A DNA stretch of 25,301 nt from a virus: IMG/VR virus record IMGVR_UViG_3300020056_000149, positions 1 through 25,301 of that record, one strand, 5' to 3'. Position 1 is the stretch's first letter, and each line of letters starts with the position of its first letter. The translations under genes were made by a program, and so were the position numbers. Under the pieces are notes generated by a model that was given only the letters and a program-made list of their open reading frames with translations, was not told the origin of the DNA and made no database searches. Below are positions 9,420 to 17,400 of this stretch, piece by piece.

Positions 9420-9877
9420 TGGCATCAAGCAGACTACCACTACCAGCAAGGGGACAACCTATTGACGTTCCCTTTATCTACGACATTGTAGATACGGTAA
9501 ACTCATTAGCAGGAGAAATTGCTGATAGCAATACCAATACTTTTTCATCAGTTCTCACTCCTGAGGGCGGGGTAAACAATCTTAAGACTGCAAACGTTCG
9601 CATAGCAGCAAAGTATTACCTTATCCCATCAGCGACTGTGGCTTCTGATAGCGTTTCAACTTTTACTGTATCTTTTGATAGCCCATTCTTGCAGACTCCA
9701 GTTGTCACAATGACCCTACAGAATACTGGCGGTCAAAACTTTGCATCAGGGGCAGTCGTAAGTATGACAAACATTACTCCATCACTAGTCAACGGTCAGA
9801 TCTACTTCCCCAAGGGTGGCACACATCAGGGGATGTACGTTCAGATGACTGCAATAGGTGTAGGCATTTCTCAATAG
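9419..9877 (+). CDS. Small tail fibre / tip protein
   Basis: A 152-residue protein. The N-terminal 40 residues (MASSRLPLPARGQPIDVPFI followed by a helical DTVNSLAGEI stretch) look like a trimerisation or attachment segment. The rest is beta-rich, with SFDSPFLQTPVVTMTLQNTGG and a C-terminal YVQMTAIGVG, resembling the H-type-lectin-like knobs that end many phage tail proteins. It directly follows the tail genes but has its own promoter, with the -10 box so close that the ATG is the likely first base of the mRNA. There is no ribosome site. It could be a receptor-binding tip. Structural role fairly likely, exact role uncertain. Confidence 0.7.
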   Translation: MASSRLPLPARGQPIDVPFIYDIVDTVNSLAGEIADSNTNTFSSVLTPEGGVNNLKTANVRIAAKYYLIPSATVASDSVSTFTVSFDSPFLQTPVVTMTLQNTGGQNFASGAVVSMTNITPSLVNGQIYFPKGGTHQGMYVQMTAIGVGISQ

Positions 9878-9879
9878 TC

Positions 9880-9896
9880 TGGTACAATTGTAGGCA
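9880..9896 (+). promoter_or_regulatory. Extended -10 promoter for the zinc-ribbon gene, predicted leaderless
   Basis: TGGTACAAT spans 9880-9888 (extended TG plus TACAAT) and shares TCTGGTAYAAT with the promoter at 9404. The ATG at 9896 follows after 7 bases. No convincing -35 box lies at the expected distance, which extended -10 promoters often do without. No Shine-Dalgarno sequence separates it from the ATG. Confidence 0.65.
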
Positions 9897-10093
9897 TGTT
9901 AAAATGCCAGAGGTGTTCAACAGGAAGGATGTTTGTAGATCGTGCTTATACATCAGATAATCACATCGAAATATTTTGCCTTACCTGTGGCAGTAGGGAG
10001 ATCTACCACAACTTTACCCAAGAAGATAGAAGGCCGACATGCCTCGCCCTAATAGAGAAGAAGAGGGCGCATACCATGATCGTCCCATTCTAG
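9896..10093 (+). CDS. Zinc-ribbon protein (65 aa)
   Basis: A 65-residue protein with two CxxC pairs: C4-x2-C7 (CQRC) near the start and CLTC about residues 28-31, the layout of a rubredoxin-like zinc ribbon that binds one Zn. Such small ribbons are frequent at the start of early regions in actinophages and are thought to bind nucleic acid or a transcription partner, but no function is proven here. It is predicted to be translated from a leaderless message. Its last 55 bases overlap the next gene in another frame. The C-terminal tail after about residue 45 is not obviously structured and may be constrained by that overlap. Confidence 0.7.
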   Translation: MLKCQRCSTGRMFVDRAYTSDNHIEIFCLTCGSREIYHNFTQEDRRPTCLALIEKKRAHTMIVPF

Positions 10094-10584
10094 CCAAGAC
10101 CTGGAAGAACAAGATCTGGTTTATCAACGGTGATCTGGTACGAGTAAAGCACATCCATAGATCAGCAAACATGGTCTATTGGTGGAATATTAATAAAGAT
10201 ATGAAGGGTTCTATGCTGTATTCTGAGTTTAAAAAGAAGCGTAAGAAGGCTTACACCGTAAGAGAAGCAGCAAAACTATTAAACATTCATTCAAAATCAT
10301 TGCCAAGACTTGTAAAGCAAGGCAAGTTTCCCAAGGCAATTGGGTCAGCACCAGGCGGGGAGACGGGCTGGCAGATCAGATCTTACTATAGTGAAGACCA
10401 CATCTATGCGATGAGGGAGGTTCTATCAGAGACTCACCATGGCCCACCTAGAAGGGACGGACTCATAACAAACAATAGTTGTCCTACTCTTGAGGAGTTG
10501 CGCTATCGCATGGGAGATGGTATGCTGTTATACACAAAGGCCGACGATGGTCGGTTCATACCGATATTCAATGAAACCATTTAG
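10039..10584 (+). CDS. Helix-turn-helix DNA-binding protein (MerR/excisionase-like)
   Basis: A 181-residue protein. Residues about 72-115 form a winged helix-turn-helix of the MerR/excisionase type: YTVREAAKLLNIHSKSLPRL, then VKQGKFPKAIG and a Trp/Arg wing. A following helix (EDHIYAMREVL) fits the same family. A basic stretch KKKRKK precedes it. The N-terminal 55 residues are rich in Trp and Tyr (IWFINGDLVRV, MVYWWNINKD) and may be a small beta domain. AAGG at 10030-10033 supports the start at 10039, although this gives a 55-base overlap with the zinc-ribbon gene. It probably regulates early transcription or acts in replication initiation; no integrase is in view, so an excisionase role is unlikely. 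Confidence 0.75.
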   Translation: MPRPNREEEGAYHDRPILAKTWKNKIWFINGDLVRVKHIHRSANMVYWWNINKDMKGSMLYSEFKKKRKKAYTVREAAKLLNIHSKSLPRLVKQGKFPKAIGSAPGGETGWQIRSYYSEDHIYAMREVLSETHHGPPRRDGLITNNSCPTLEELRYRMGDGMLLYTKADDGRFIPIFNETI

Positions 10585-10593
10585 GAGGTACTA

Positions 10594-10800
10594 ATGTCGG
10601 ATCAGACAAATGTAAGTTGGACCCTGGGCTACACGCTCAACACGGGTAATTTCCAGAACCTGCGACTTGACTTCAAGGTTGACGACTATGTTCGTGAGGG
10701 AGAGACCACTAAGGATGCATCCAATCGCGTCTACAAGTTGGTTGAGACCGAACTAATTGAGAAGTTGAATGAGGCCAAGGAGGAACTTGGTCATGGATGA
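10594..10800 (+). CDS. Conserved-looking small protein, function unknown (68 aa)
   Basis: A 68-residue protein preceded by a strong AGGAGG ribosome site at 10582-10587. It begins MSDQTNVSWTLGYTLNTGNF and ends in a charged helix (VETELIEKLNEAKEELGHG). No signal peptide, membrane span or metal motif is visible. Its last 8 bases contain the start of the next gene, and the AAGGAGG for that gene lies within its coding sequence, so the two are probably translationally coupled. Function not recognised. Confidence 0.65.
   Translation: MSDQTNVSWTLGYTLNTGNFQNLRLDFKVDDYVREGETTKDASNRVYKLVETELIEKLNEAKEELGHG
10777..10783 (+). promoter_or_regulatory. Ribosome-binding site deciding start 10793
   Basis: AAGGAGG ends 9 bases before ATG 10793. 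It lies downstream of the alternative ATG at 10769 and so could not serve it, which supports the shorter protein. Confidence 0.75.
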
Positions 10801-11032
10801 GGTCTGGGCACTATTCAATGAGACAGACGGCAAGGCATATGTTGCTCGCGCTGAGGAACCAACAGTTCTATGTTCCTTTGCACCATCAGCAACTGCTGCA
10901 CTAAACAAGATGGGTGGCTTGATTTCACAATACAAGAACCCATACCCCATTGGAAGTAGCGTTACCTATGACTTTGACAGTCAGAACTGGAACGTTACGC
11001 TAATCATTAACCACGAAGAGGACGATGAATAA
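10793..11032 (+). CDS. Small protein, function unknown (79 aa)
   Basis: The frame is open from an ATG at 10769, but AAGGAGG at 10777-10783 and the 8-base ATGGATGA overlap point to 10793, giving 79 residues starting MDEVWALFNETDGKAYVARA. It is a small alpha/beta protein without motifs and with an acidic C-terminus (HEEDDE). The gene ends in a TAATG junction with the next one. Placement ahead of the helicase suggests an early function; nothing more can be said. Confidence 0.65.
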   Translation: MDEVWALFNETDGKAYVARAEEPTVLCSFAPSATAALNKMGGLISQYKNPYPIGSSVTYDFDSQNWNVTLIINHEEDDE

Positions 11033-11343
11033 TGGCAGACCGCAAGGACAGGTTTGGAATGCTTGGCAAGTACAAGAAACTGTCTATTGATCGTGGCTAT
11101 GGCGATCCTGGTCTAAACTTCAACAAGGAGCAATGGGCTGCTGATGCTCTTCTAGAGTCATATGAGATACAAGAGATTAGTGCTGCGCTTGATTATTACT
11201 TTAAGGTTAGTGACTCTCCATCGTGGAAGTTCTTTTCCTTTAACTGTGATAGAATCATAGCGTCTATGAAAGCACAAGAGTTAGATAAGAAGCAAAGAGA
11301 AGAGAGACGAGCGTTGGCGAAGGAGTGGTTGAATAATGGCTAA
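11032..11343 (+). CDS. Small protein upstream of helicase, possible helicase-loader-like role
   Basis: A 103-residue, mainly helical protein with a charged C-terminus (KKQREERRALAKEWL). It begins at a TAATG junction and overlaps the helicase gene by 8 bases (ATGGCTAA), so the two are probably co-translated. The segment ISAALDYYFKVSDSPSWKFF around residues 49-68 is its most distinctive part. Phage helicase loaders are often small helical proteins encoded next to the helicase; position alone suggests this and no loader motif is visible. Replication accessory protein of unknown function is the safe reading. Confidence 0.6.
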   Translation: MADRKDRFGMLGKYKKLSIDRGYGDPGLNFNKEQWAADALLESYEIQEISAALDYYFKVSDSPSWKFFSFNCDRIIASMKAQELDKKQREERRALAKEWLNNG

Positions 11344-12562
11344 TTTAGAATCTACAACACTATCTGCACTACTAAATGATAAGCAAGTTCACATCATGTT
11401 TCAGGGTGGCGCAGATTCAGTAATCAGGACTCATTCAGATGTTTGGGGTTTTATTAGGGAGTACGCTGAGAAAAATCAGTCAGTTCCTCCTGTCAATATT
11501 GTTAAGCAAAACTTTCCAGACTTTGATTACGTTGTAGATACAGGCAGCACTAAGCATCACCTAGAAGAACTAAAGGCGCAATGCCTCAAGGACAATCTAA
11601 AGATTGCTTTGCGAAATGCTGCCAACGATGTTCAGGCTGACAAGTCTAACGAGGCACTTGATTATCTTATTACTGAAACTGCAAACCTAAAGCGCATGAC
11701 CTCAAATGTCCGTGACGTTGACGCTACAGATATTGATAGTGCGTTGGCGCATTATGAGCATGTCAAAGAGATGCAGGAGTTGGGTATTCACGGTATCTTT
11801 ACAGGCCTAGAGGGCTTTGACAACTACCTACCTGCTGGTATTACCCCAGGACAGTTAGGTGTTCTGCTGGCCTATCCTGCCATTGGTAAGTCATGGATGA
11901 GCCTTTACCTTGCTGTTCAGGCCTGGAAGATGGGCAAGTCTCCGTTGGTTGTGTCTCTAGAAATGACAGAAGAAGAGGTACGAAACAGGGTATACACAAT
12001 CATGGGCGAGGGCAGATGGAGTCACAGGAAGTTGTCTGCTGGTGAGGTAGAGCCTGATCAGTTTAAGGATTGGGCAGAGAAAACCTTTGAGGACAAGCCT
12101 CAGTTCAATATCATTTCTAATGATGGTATAGGCGAGGTAACCCCATCTATCTTGCGAGGCAAGATTGATCAGTATGGGCCGTCCATTGTCTTTGTTGACT
12201 ACCTAAACCTCATGAGTTCTAACGTTAGGACTGACAACGAGGTAGTTAAGATGAAGAACTTGAGCCGTGAGTTGAAGTTGCTTGCTATCTCTGAGCAGAT
12301 CCCCGTGGTTGCTATCTCGTCTGCCACCCCTGACGACGTTACAGATATGAATAGCGTCCCAACACTAGGTCAAACATCGTGGTCACGACAGATCGCTTAC
12401 GATGCTGACTGGCTACTAGCGTTGGGCAGGGCAGCCAACAGCGATGTTATTGAGTTCTGCTTCAGAAAGAACCGTAACGGATTCCTTGGAGAGTTCCTTG
12501 TGCAGGCTGACTTTGACTCAGGAAGATTCCTGTACAGAGACTTTGAGGACGTACAAATGTAA
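11336..12562 (+). CDS. DnaB-like replicative DNA helicase
   Basis: A 408-residue RecA-fold helicase of the DnaB family, which unwinds DNA 5' to 3' as a hexamer ahead of the phage polymerase. The N-terminal 150 residues are helical; TGLEGFDNYLPAGITPGQLG leads into Walker A AYPAIGKS at 179-186 (K185, S186). Residues 206-212 (VSLEMTE) match motif H1a. Walker B is IVFVDYLNL with D288, and QTSWSRQIAYDADW near 346-359 with FRKNRNG near 376-382 matches motif H4 and the arginine-finger region. The usual first Gly of Walker A is Ala here. It starts inside the preceding small gene (8-base overlap). The primase lies two genes downstream, a common pairing. Confidence 0.92.
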   Translation: MANLESTTLSALLNDKQVHIMFQGGADSVIRTHSDVWGFIREYAEKNQSVPPVNIVKQNFPDFDYVVDTGSTKHHLEELKAQCLKDNLKIALRNAANDVQADKSNEALDYLITETANLKRMTSNVRDVDATDIDSALAHYEHVKEMQELGIHGIFTGLEGFDNYLPAGITPGQLGVLLAYPAIGKSWMSLYLAVQAWKMGKSPLVVSLEMTEEEVRNRVYTIMGEGRWSHRKLSAGEVEPDQFKDWAEKTFEDKPQFNIISNDGIGEVTPSILRGKIDQYGPSIVFVDYLNLMSSNVRTDNEVVKMKNLSRELKLLAISEQIPVVAISSATPDDVTDMNSVPTLGQTSWSRQIAYDADWLLALGRAANSDVIEFCFRKNRNGFLGEFLVQADFDSGRFLYRDFEDVQM

Positions 12563-12574
12563 TAAAAGATACGG

Positions 12575-12587
12575 TATAATTAGTGCA
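12575..12587 (+). promoter_or_regulatory. -10 promoter element, predicted leaderless start
   Basis: TATAAT at 12575-12580, within CGGTATAATT, ends 6 bases before ATG 12587. No Shine-Dalgarno sequence occurs between them. The -35 region is weak (TACAAA at 12552-12557, 17-base spacing). It lies just after the helicase stop and would start a message for the next unknown gene and primase. Confidence 0.65.
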
Positions 12588-12907
12588 TGGAAAACTTCAT
12601 ACATAAGCCTATCAAGAGGTTCAGCATAGACGGGTCAATCTATGATGACTCTTATGTTCCACGCCTCAGAGATCAGTACGAGATGATTCTCAGATCCAAG
12701 ATGAGGAACAAAGGCTTTTGTAGAAGAATGGATATTGACGCAGAATTTACATTAGAATATACTGGAAATGGATATGAATTTGAGTTATCATTATATGGAG
12801 TATACGTTGGAAAAAGGAAGGCACAATGGATAGAGGGACTGCTAGGTACAAGGCCGATATATATACAGGAGAGCAAGTTAGAGAAATCCTTACTCTCGCA
12901 GGAGTAG
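12587..12907 (+). CDS. Phage protein of unknown function (106 aa)
   Basis: A 106-residue protein starting MENFIHKPIKRFSIDGSIYD, with a helical charged segment (RLRDQYEMILRSKMRNKG) then a beta-rich half (YEFELSLYGVYVGKRKAQWI). The layout resembles small proteins found next to primase genes in other actinophages, as far as I can recall. The ATG is placed where transcription from the adjacent TATAAT should begin and lacks a ribosome site. The last 82 bases overlap the primase gene in another frame, unusually long for this genome, so the C-terminal 27 residues are dual-coded. Real gene likely; function unknown. Confidence 0.65.
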   Translation: MENFIHKPIKRFSIDGSIYDDSYVPRLRDQYEMILRSKMRNKGFCRRMDIDAEFTLEYTGNGYEFELSLYGVYVGKRKAQWIEGLLGTRPIYIQESKLEKSLLSQE

Positions 12908-13767
12908 ATATTGCTAACGAGTTAGACGCTGACTACCTCGTCTTCTGCCCCTACCACAACAATTATCGGACACCAGCAGGTGAGGTTTCTAAGACCACAG
13001 GCAGGTTCTACTGCTTCTCTTGTGGCGAAACACAACCGTTAGAAGCGTTGCTTACAAAGTCTGGCCTGACCTATTTCCAGGCACTAAGAACCATTGACTC
13101 TCTAAAGTCTGACGAAGATATCTCAGCATCTCTTGATAATATTATTAATGATGAGCCAGAGTTCGTTGCCTACGATGAAGGCCAGATTGCAATGCTACAC
13201 AAGCAAGCGTTAGAATCAGAGCGAGCAATCAACTACTACAAGAGCAGAAACATCACCAAGGCTAGTGTAGAAAAGTTTATGTTGGGGTATAGTAGTAAGC
13301 AGGACATGGTTATCATTCCAGTAAAAGATCCCTCTGGATCAATAACTCTAGGGTTTGTTGGCAGGTCTATTGAGGGCAAGGTATTCAAGAATTCTACTGG
13401 ACTTCCCAAGAGCAAGACCTTTTTCAATCTATGCAATGCAAAAAGGCATGAAGAGGTTTATGTTGTAGAGTCTTCTTTTGATGCTATTAGGCTAGACCAG
13501 AACGGTATTCCAGCGATAGCAACACTAGGGGCAAACATATCAAAGGCTCAACTAGGCTTGTTGACAAAGTACTTCAACAATGCTATAGTTGTGGGAGATA
13601 ACGATGAGGCAGGTAAAGAGATGCAAAATAAGGTTTTGAAACATCTGGGAGGCCGTGCTACACTTGTTAATATTCCGTCACGCTTCAAGGACATTGGAGA
13701 CATGACAGATGAAGATATAACAAAACTAAACAATAAGATATCAGATCCATTATTGTCAATATTATAG
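12826..13767 (+). CDS. DnaG-like DNA primase
   Basis: A 313-residue primase that would make RNA primers for the phage polymerase. The N-terminal zinc-binding domain has C41-P-Y-H44 and C63-F-S-C66, a CHC2-type site. The central TOPRIM fold shows E215 in YVVESSFDAI and the acidic pair D258-N-D260 in VVGDNDEAGKEM, the metal-binding residues. It is shorter than bacterial DnaG (about 600 residues) and has no obvious C-terminal helicase-binding domain, as is common in phage primases. AAGGAAGG just before ATG 12826 supports the start despite the 82-base overlap with the preceding gene. The helicase upstream and SSB downstream complete a replisome cluster. Confidence 0.9.
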   Translation: MDRGTARYKADIYTGEQVREILTLAGVDIANELDADYLVFCPYHNNYRTPAGEVSKTTGRFYCFSCGETQPLEALLTKSGLTYFQALRTIDSLKSDEDISASLDNIINDEPEFVAYDEGQIAMLHKQALESERAINYYKSRNITKASVEKFMLGYSSKQDMVIIPVKDPSGSITLGFVGRSIEGKVFKNSTGLPKSKTFFNLCNAKRHEEVYVVESSFDAIRLDQNGIPAIATLGANISKAQLGLLTKYFNNAIVVGDNDEAGKEMQNKVLKHLGGRATLVNIPSRFKDIGDMTDEDITKLNNKISDPLLSIL

Positions 13768-13778
13768 AGAGGTGAAAT

Positions 13779-14444
13779 ATGGGTATCGTAAAAGGACTAA
13801 AGGCCATGGAACAGGTCATTGATAAGCCGCGAGCAGCGGCAGCAGACGGGCCAAAGGTTCGTTGGTTGAAGTTAGAAGATGGGCAGAGCGTAAAGGTTCG
13901 CTTTGTCAATGAGTTGGATGAGGATTCCCCCAACTACAGCCCAGAGCGCGATCTTGCTATCGTAGTATCTGAGCATACAAACCCCAAGGACTACCGCCGC
14001 AAGGCAGTTTGCACTATGGAGGAAGAGGGTCGTTGCTTTGGTTGCGAGATGTACTCCAAAGACCCCAAGTCAGGCTGGAAGGCGCGACTGCGCTTCTACA
14101 TCAACCTCCTTGTTGATGACTCTATTGATGAGCCATACGTCGCCGTATGGTCACAGGGCGTAGGCAAGCAGTCTGCGTTCAATTCAATCCGTGAGTATGT
14201 CATTGAGACGGGAAGCGTTTCCAACCTTAGTTGGAAGTTGAAGCGTCAAGGCACAGGTACTGACACTACCTACGTTCTTCTTCCTACTGCACCTGATGCA
14301 GAGCCATTTGATTGGACACCTGTTACCCCTTACCCACTAGAGCGTGCAGTTCTAGAGGTTACCTATGCAGACCAGGAGGCTTTCTATCTTGGTCATGATA
14401 CGGGCGTTGAGGTTGGCGCATCTGCAACAAACATTGAATGGTAA
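13779..14444 (+). CDS. Single-stranded DNA-binding protein, T4 gp32-like
   Basis: A 221-residue protein preceded by AGAGGTG. An OB-like core carries a probable zinc subdomain: H66, C78, C86, C89 (CTMEEEGRCFGCE). Their order and spacing are close to the H64-C77-C87-C90 site known from T4 gp32, the protein that coats single-stranded DNA during replication and recombination. Basic/aromatic strands (SGWKARLRFYINLL) follow and could contact DNA. The first 30 residues are Ala/Lys-rich and could mediate cooperativity. Unlike gp32, the end (ATNIEW) is not strongly acidic. It lies between primase and polymerase and is followed by a GC-rich hairpin, which could raise its output relative to the polymerase. 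Function inferred from the zinc motif and context. Confidence 0.8.
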   Translation: MGIVKGLKAMEQVIDKPRAAAADGPKVRWLKLEDGQSVKVRFVNELDEDSPNYSPERDLAIVVSEHTNPKDYRRKAVCTMEEEGRCFGCEMYSKDPKSGWKARLRFYINLLVDDSIDEPYVAVWSQGVGKQSAFNSIREYVIETGSVSNLSWKLKRQGTGTDTTYVLLPTAPDAEPFDWTPVTPYPLERAVLEVTYADQEAFYLGHDTGVEVGASATNIEW

Positions 14445-14457
14445 GACACACAACGAC

Positions 14458-14483
14458 GGTGGGGCGGGGCAACTCGCCCCACC
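14458..14483 (+). terminator. GC-rich hairpin between SSB and polymerase genes
   Basis: GGTGGGGCG (14458-14466) pairs perfectly with CGCCCCACC (14475-14483) across an 8-base loop. This is strikingly GC-rich for the genome. No U-tract follows; the sequence goes on to GAAAGGA and the ATG at 14498. It may be a partial terminator of the U-less kind proposed in actinobacteria, or an mRNA 3'-end stabiliser or processing site. Confidence 0.6.
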
Positions 14484-14497
14484 AAGAAAGGATATAA

Positions 14498-17400
14498 ATG
14501 TACGCACCGCTTCACGTTCACACACACTTTAGCCCCATGGATGGAGTTGCTACTCCACTAGAGTATATCGAAAGGGCGGCATCTCTAGGTATGCCAGCCG
14601 TTGCAATCACAGATCATGGCACCCTGTCTGGTCATCGTGAGTTCTATCGTGTTGCAAAGGAACACTCTGTAAAGCCCATCCTTGGAATGGAAGGTTATAT
14701 CACATCTGATATCTCTGACAAGAGAGACAAGAGCGAGAGAACCACTCCGCTTGATATGATCTACAACCACATCGTCATCCTTGCAAAGAATGATGAGGGC
14801 TTGGAGAACCTTAGTAGGCTGAATGAGATAGCGTGGAATGATGGTTTCTACAAGAAGCCACGAATTGATTTTAATCTTTTAGAGCAATACAAAGATGGTC
14901 TTGTCATTACCTCTGCCTGTATGTCAGGCTTGATTAACAAGGCAATTGAGGAAAATGAGTTCGCTGTTGCCAAGAAGCACCTAAAATGGTTTGGTGACCG
15001 CTTTGGCGATGACTTCTACGTTGAGGTAATGCCACACAATCAGCCTGGTATTAATGAAGAACTTGTTTCTCTTGCAGATGCAGGAGGCTACAAGATTGTT
15101 GTAACGCCTGACTGCCACCACTCAACACTAGATCAAAAGGTTATTCAGGAGATGATGCTTATTCTCAACACCCATGCCAAGTTGGAGAAGGGTGTTACCT
15201 ATAGCAAGTCTACTGAGAAAGAGGACATGATGGAGCGTCTTGACTATCTTTATGGTCATGACCGCATGATGAGTTTTAATAAGTTTGACATTCACCTTCT
15301 GTCTCCAGACGAGATGATTGAGTCAATGAATGGCAATGGTGGCTTCAGAGAAGATATGTTTGCGAACAGTCTAGAGATTGCTGACAAGATTGAGGACTAC
15401 ACAATCAGTCGTAATCTTAATCTTCTTCCAGCAGAGTATCGCAATCCTGACAAGGAGATCCGCGATCAGGCAGAGAAGTTCTTGAAGGATAAGGGGCTAG
15501 ACACACCAGAATACATGGACAGACTCAATGAAGAGTTGAATGTTATCAAGGACAAGGACTTTGCTTCCTACTTTATCGTTGTCCGTAACATGCTCAATTG
15601 GGCAAAGAAGCAGGGCATCATGATTGGCCCAGGCCGTGGTAGCGCAGCAGGATCTCTCGTATGCTATGCACTAGAGATTACAGACATTGATCCCTTGGAG
15701 CATGGACTTCTGTTCTTTAGATTCATTAACCCAGATAGAAATGACTTCCCTGACATTGACTCAGACATTCAAGATAGCCGTCGTGAAGAGGTCAAGGACT
15801 ATCTAGAGAAGCAGTATCGTCACGTTGCATCTATTGCAACCTTCCTAAAGTTCAAGGACAAGGGAGTTGTGCGAGATGTTTCTAGAGTTCTTAACGTTCC
15901 CCTGCCTGACGTAAACAAGGCACTAAAGTCTATTGACACCTTTGAAGAATACCAAATGTCTAGGCAACTTGCTTGGTTTAGAGATAAGTATCCAGAGGTT
16001 GAGTTGTATGCAGACGAGTTGCGTGGTCGCATTCGTGGTACAGGTATGCACGCAGCAGGCGTAGTAACCTCTAAGGTTCCTCTAGCAACTGTTGCACCCA
16101 TGGAGACGCGAGCATCTACAGGCTCTGACACGAGGCTTCCTGTGGTGGCAGTTGATATGGAAGAGGCTGCTGACATTGGTCTAATCAAGATTGACGCACT
16201 AGGCCTAAAGACTTTGACGGTAATCAATGACTGTCTTGCAACAATCAAGAAGCGTCAGAAGATAGATGTTAATCTATCAGAGATACCAATGAATGATCCT
16301 CTTGTCTATGGATCTCTGTCCAATGGTCACACAAAGGGAGTGTTCCAATGTGAAGCAGCACCATACACAAATCTGCTAGTTCGCATGGGAGTAAACAACT
16401 TCAACGAACTTGTTGCTTCTAACGCCTTGGTTCGCCCAGGTGCTATGAACACAATCGGTAAAGACTACATCGCTCGCAAGAAGGGCAAGCAGGATATTGT
16501 TTACTCAAGCCCATTGATGAAGGACTTCACAGAAGAAACTTATGGATGTATTCTCTATCAGGAGCAAGTCATGCAGGCCTGCGTAACGCTTGGCGGTATG
16601 ACTATGGTAGAGGCAGACAAGGTTCGTAAGATTATTGGTAAGAAGAAGGACGCTAAAGAGTTTGATCAGTTCAGAGATCAATTTGTAAATAATGCTGGTC
16701 AGATTATTGGTGGACCTACTGCTGAGAAGATGTGGAATGACTTTGAGGCACACTCAGGATACTCATTCAATAAGTCTCACGCTGTTGCATATTCTAAACT
16801 ATCTTATTGGACAGCATGGCTAAAGTACTACTATCCAGTTGAGTTCATGTATTGTGTTCTCAAGAATGAGAAAGACAAGGATGCTCGCACAGAGTATCTG
16901 ATTGAAGCAAAGCGTATGGGAATCAAGATGCGCTTGCCACACATCAACGATAGTGGTACAGACTTCCAGATTGAGGGCAATGCAATCCGATTTGGCTTGT
17001 CAAGCATTAAGTTTATTAGTGATAAGATTGCTAATAGATACATTGAGGCTCGCCCATTCAAGTCCTACAAGGAAGTGGAAGAGTTTACTTTCACTAAGGG
17101 CAACGGTGTAAACAGCAGGGCGTTGGCATCTCTAGACGCTATTGGTGCAGTTGCCTTCAAGGACAATCCAGCCGACCCAAAGAAGATCAAGGACAACCTT
17201 TACGAGTACCTAAACCTTCCAGAGTTTAAGGAAGATGTTCCACCATACATTAGGGCCGCAGCAACAAACGCTGAGGACTATGAAGAGAAAGGTGTCTACG
17301 TTATGATTGGTCTTATCAGGTCAATCAAGCGAGGCAAGGGGTGGAGCAGAGTTGAGTTGCTAGATTCAACAGGTACTGCTGGCATCTTTGACACAGAAGA

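Noticed and set aside
10039-10584. Helix-turn-helix protein as a prophage excisionase or repressor
   Set aside because: No integrase, attachment site or divergent repressor gene is in the window; the call is kept at generic DNA-binding protein.
10769-10792. Upstream ATG 10769 for the 79-residue gene
   Set aside because: The strong AAGGAGG lies downstream of it, and start 10793 gives the recurrent 8-base overlap.
12563-12586. tRNA or other RNA gene in short intergenic spaces
   Set aside because: All intergenic spaces are under about 100 bases and show promoters or hairpins but no cloverleaf.
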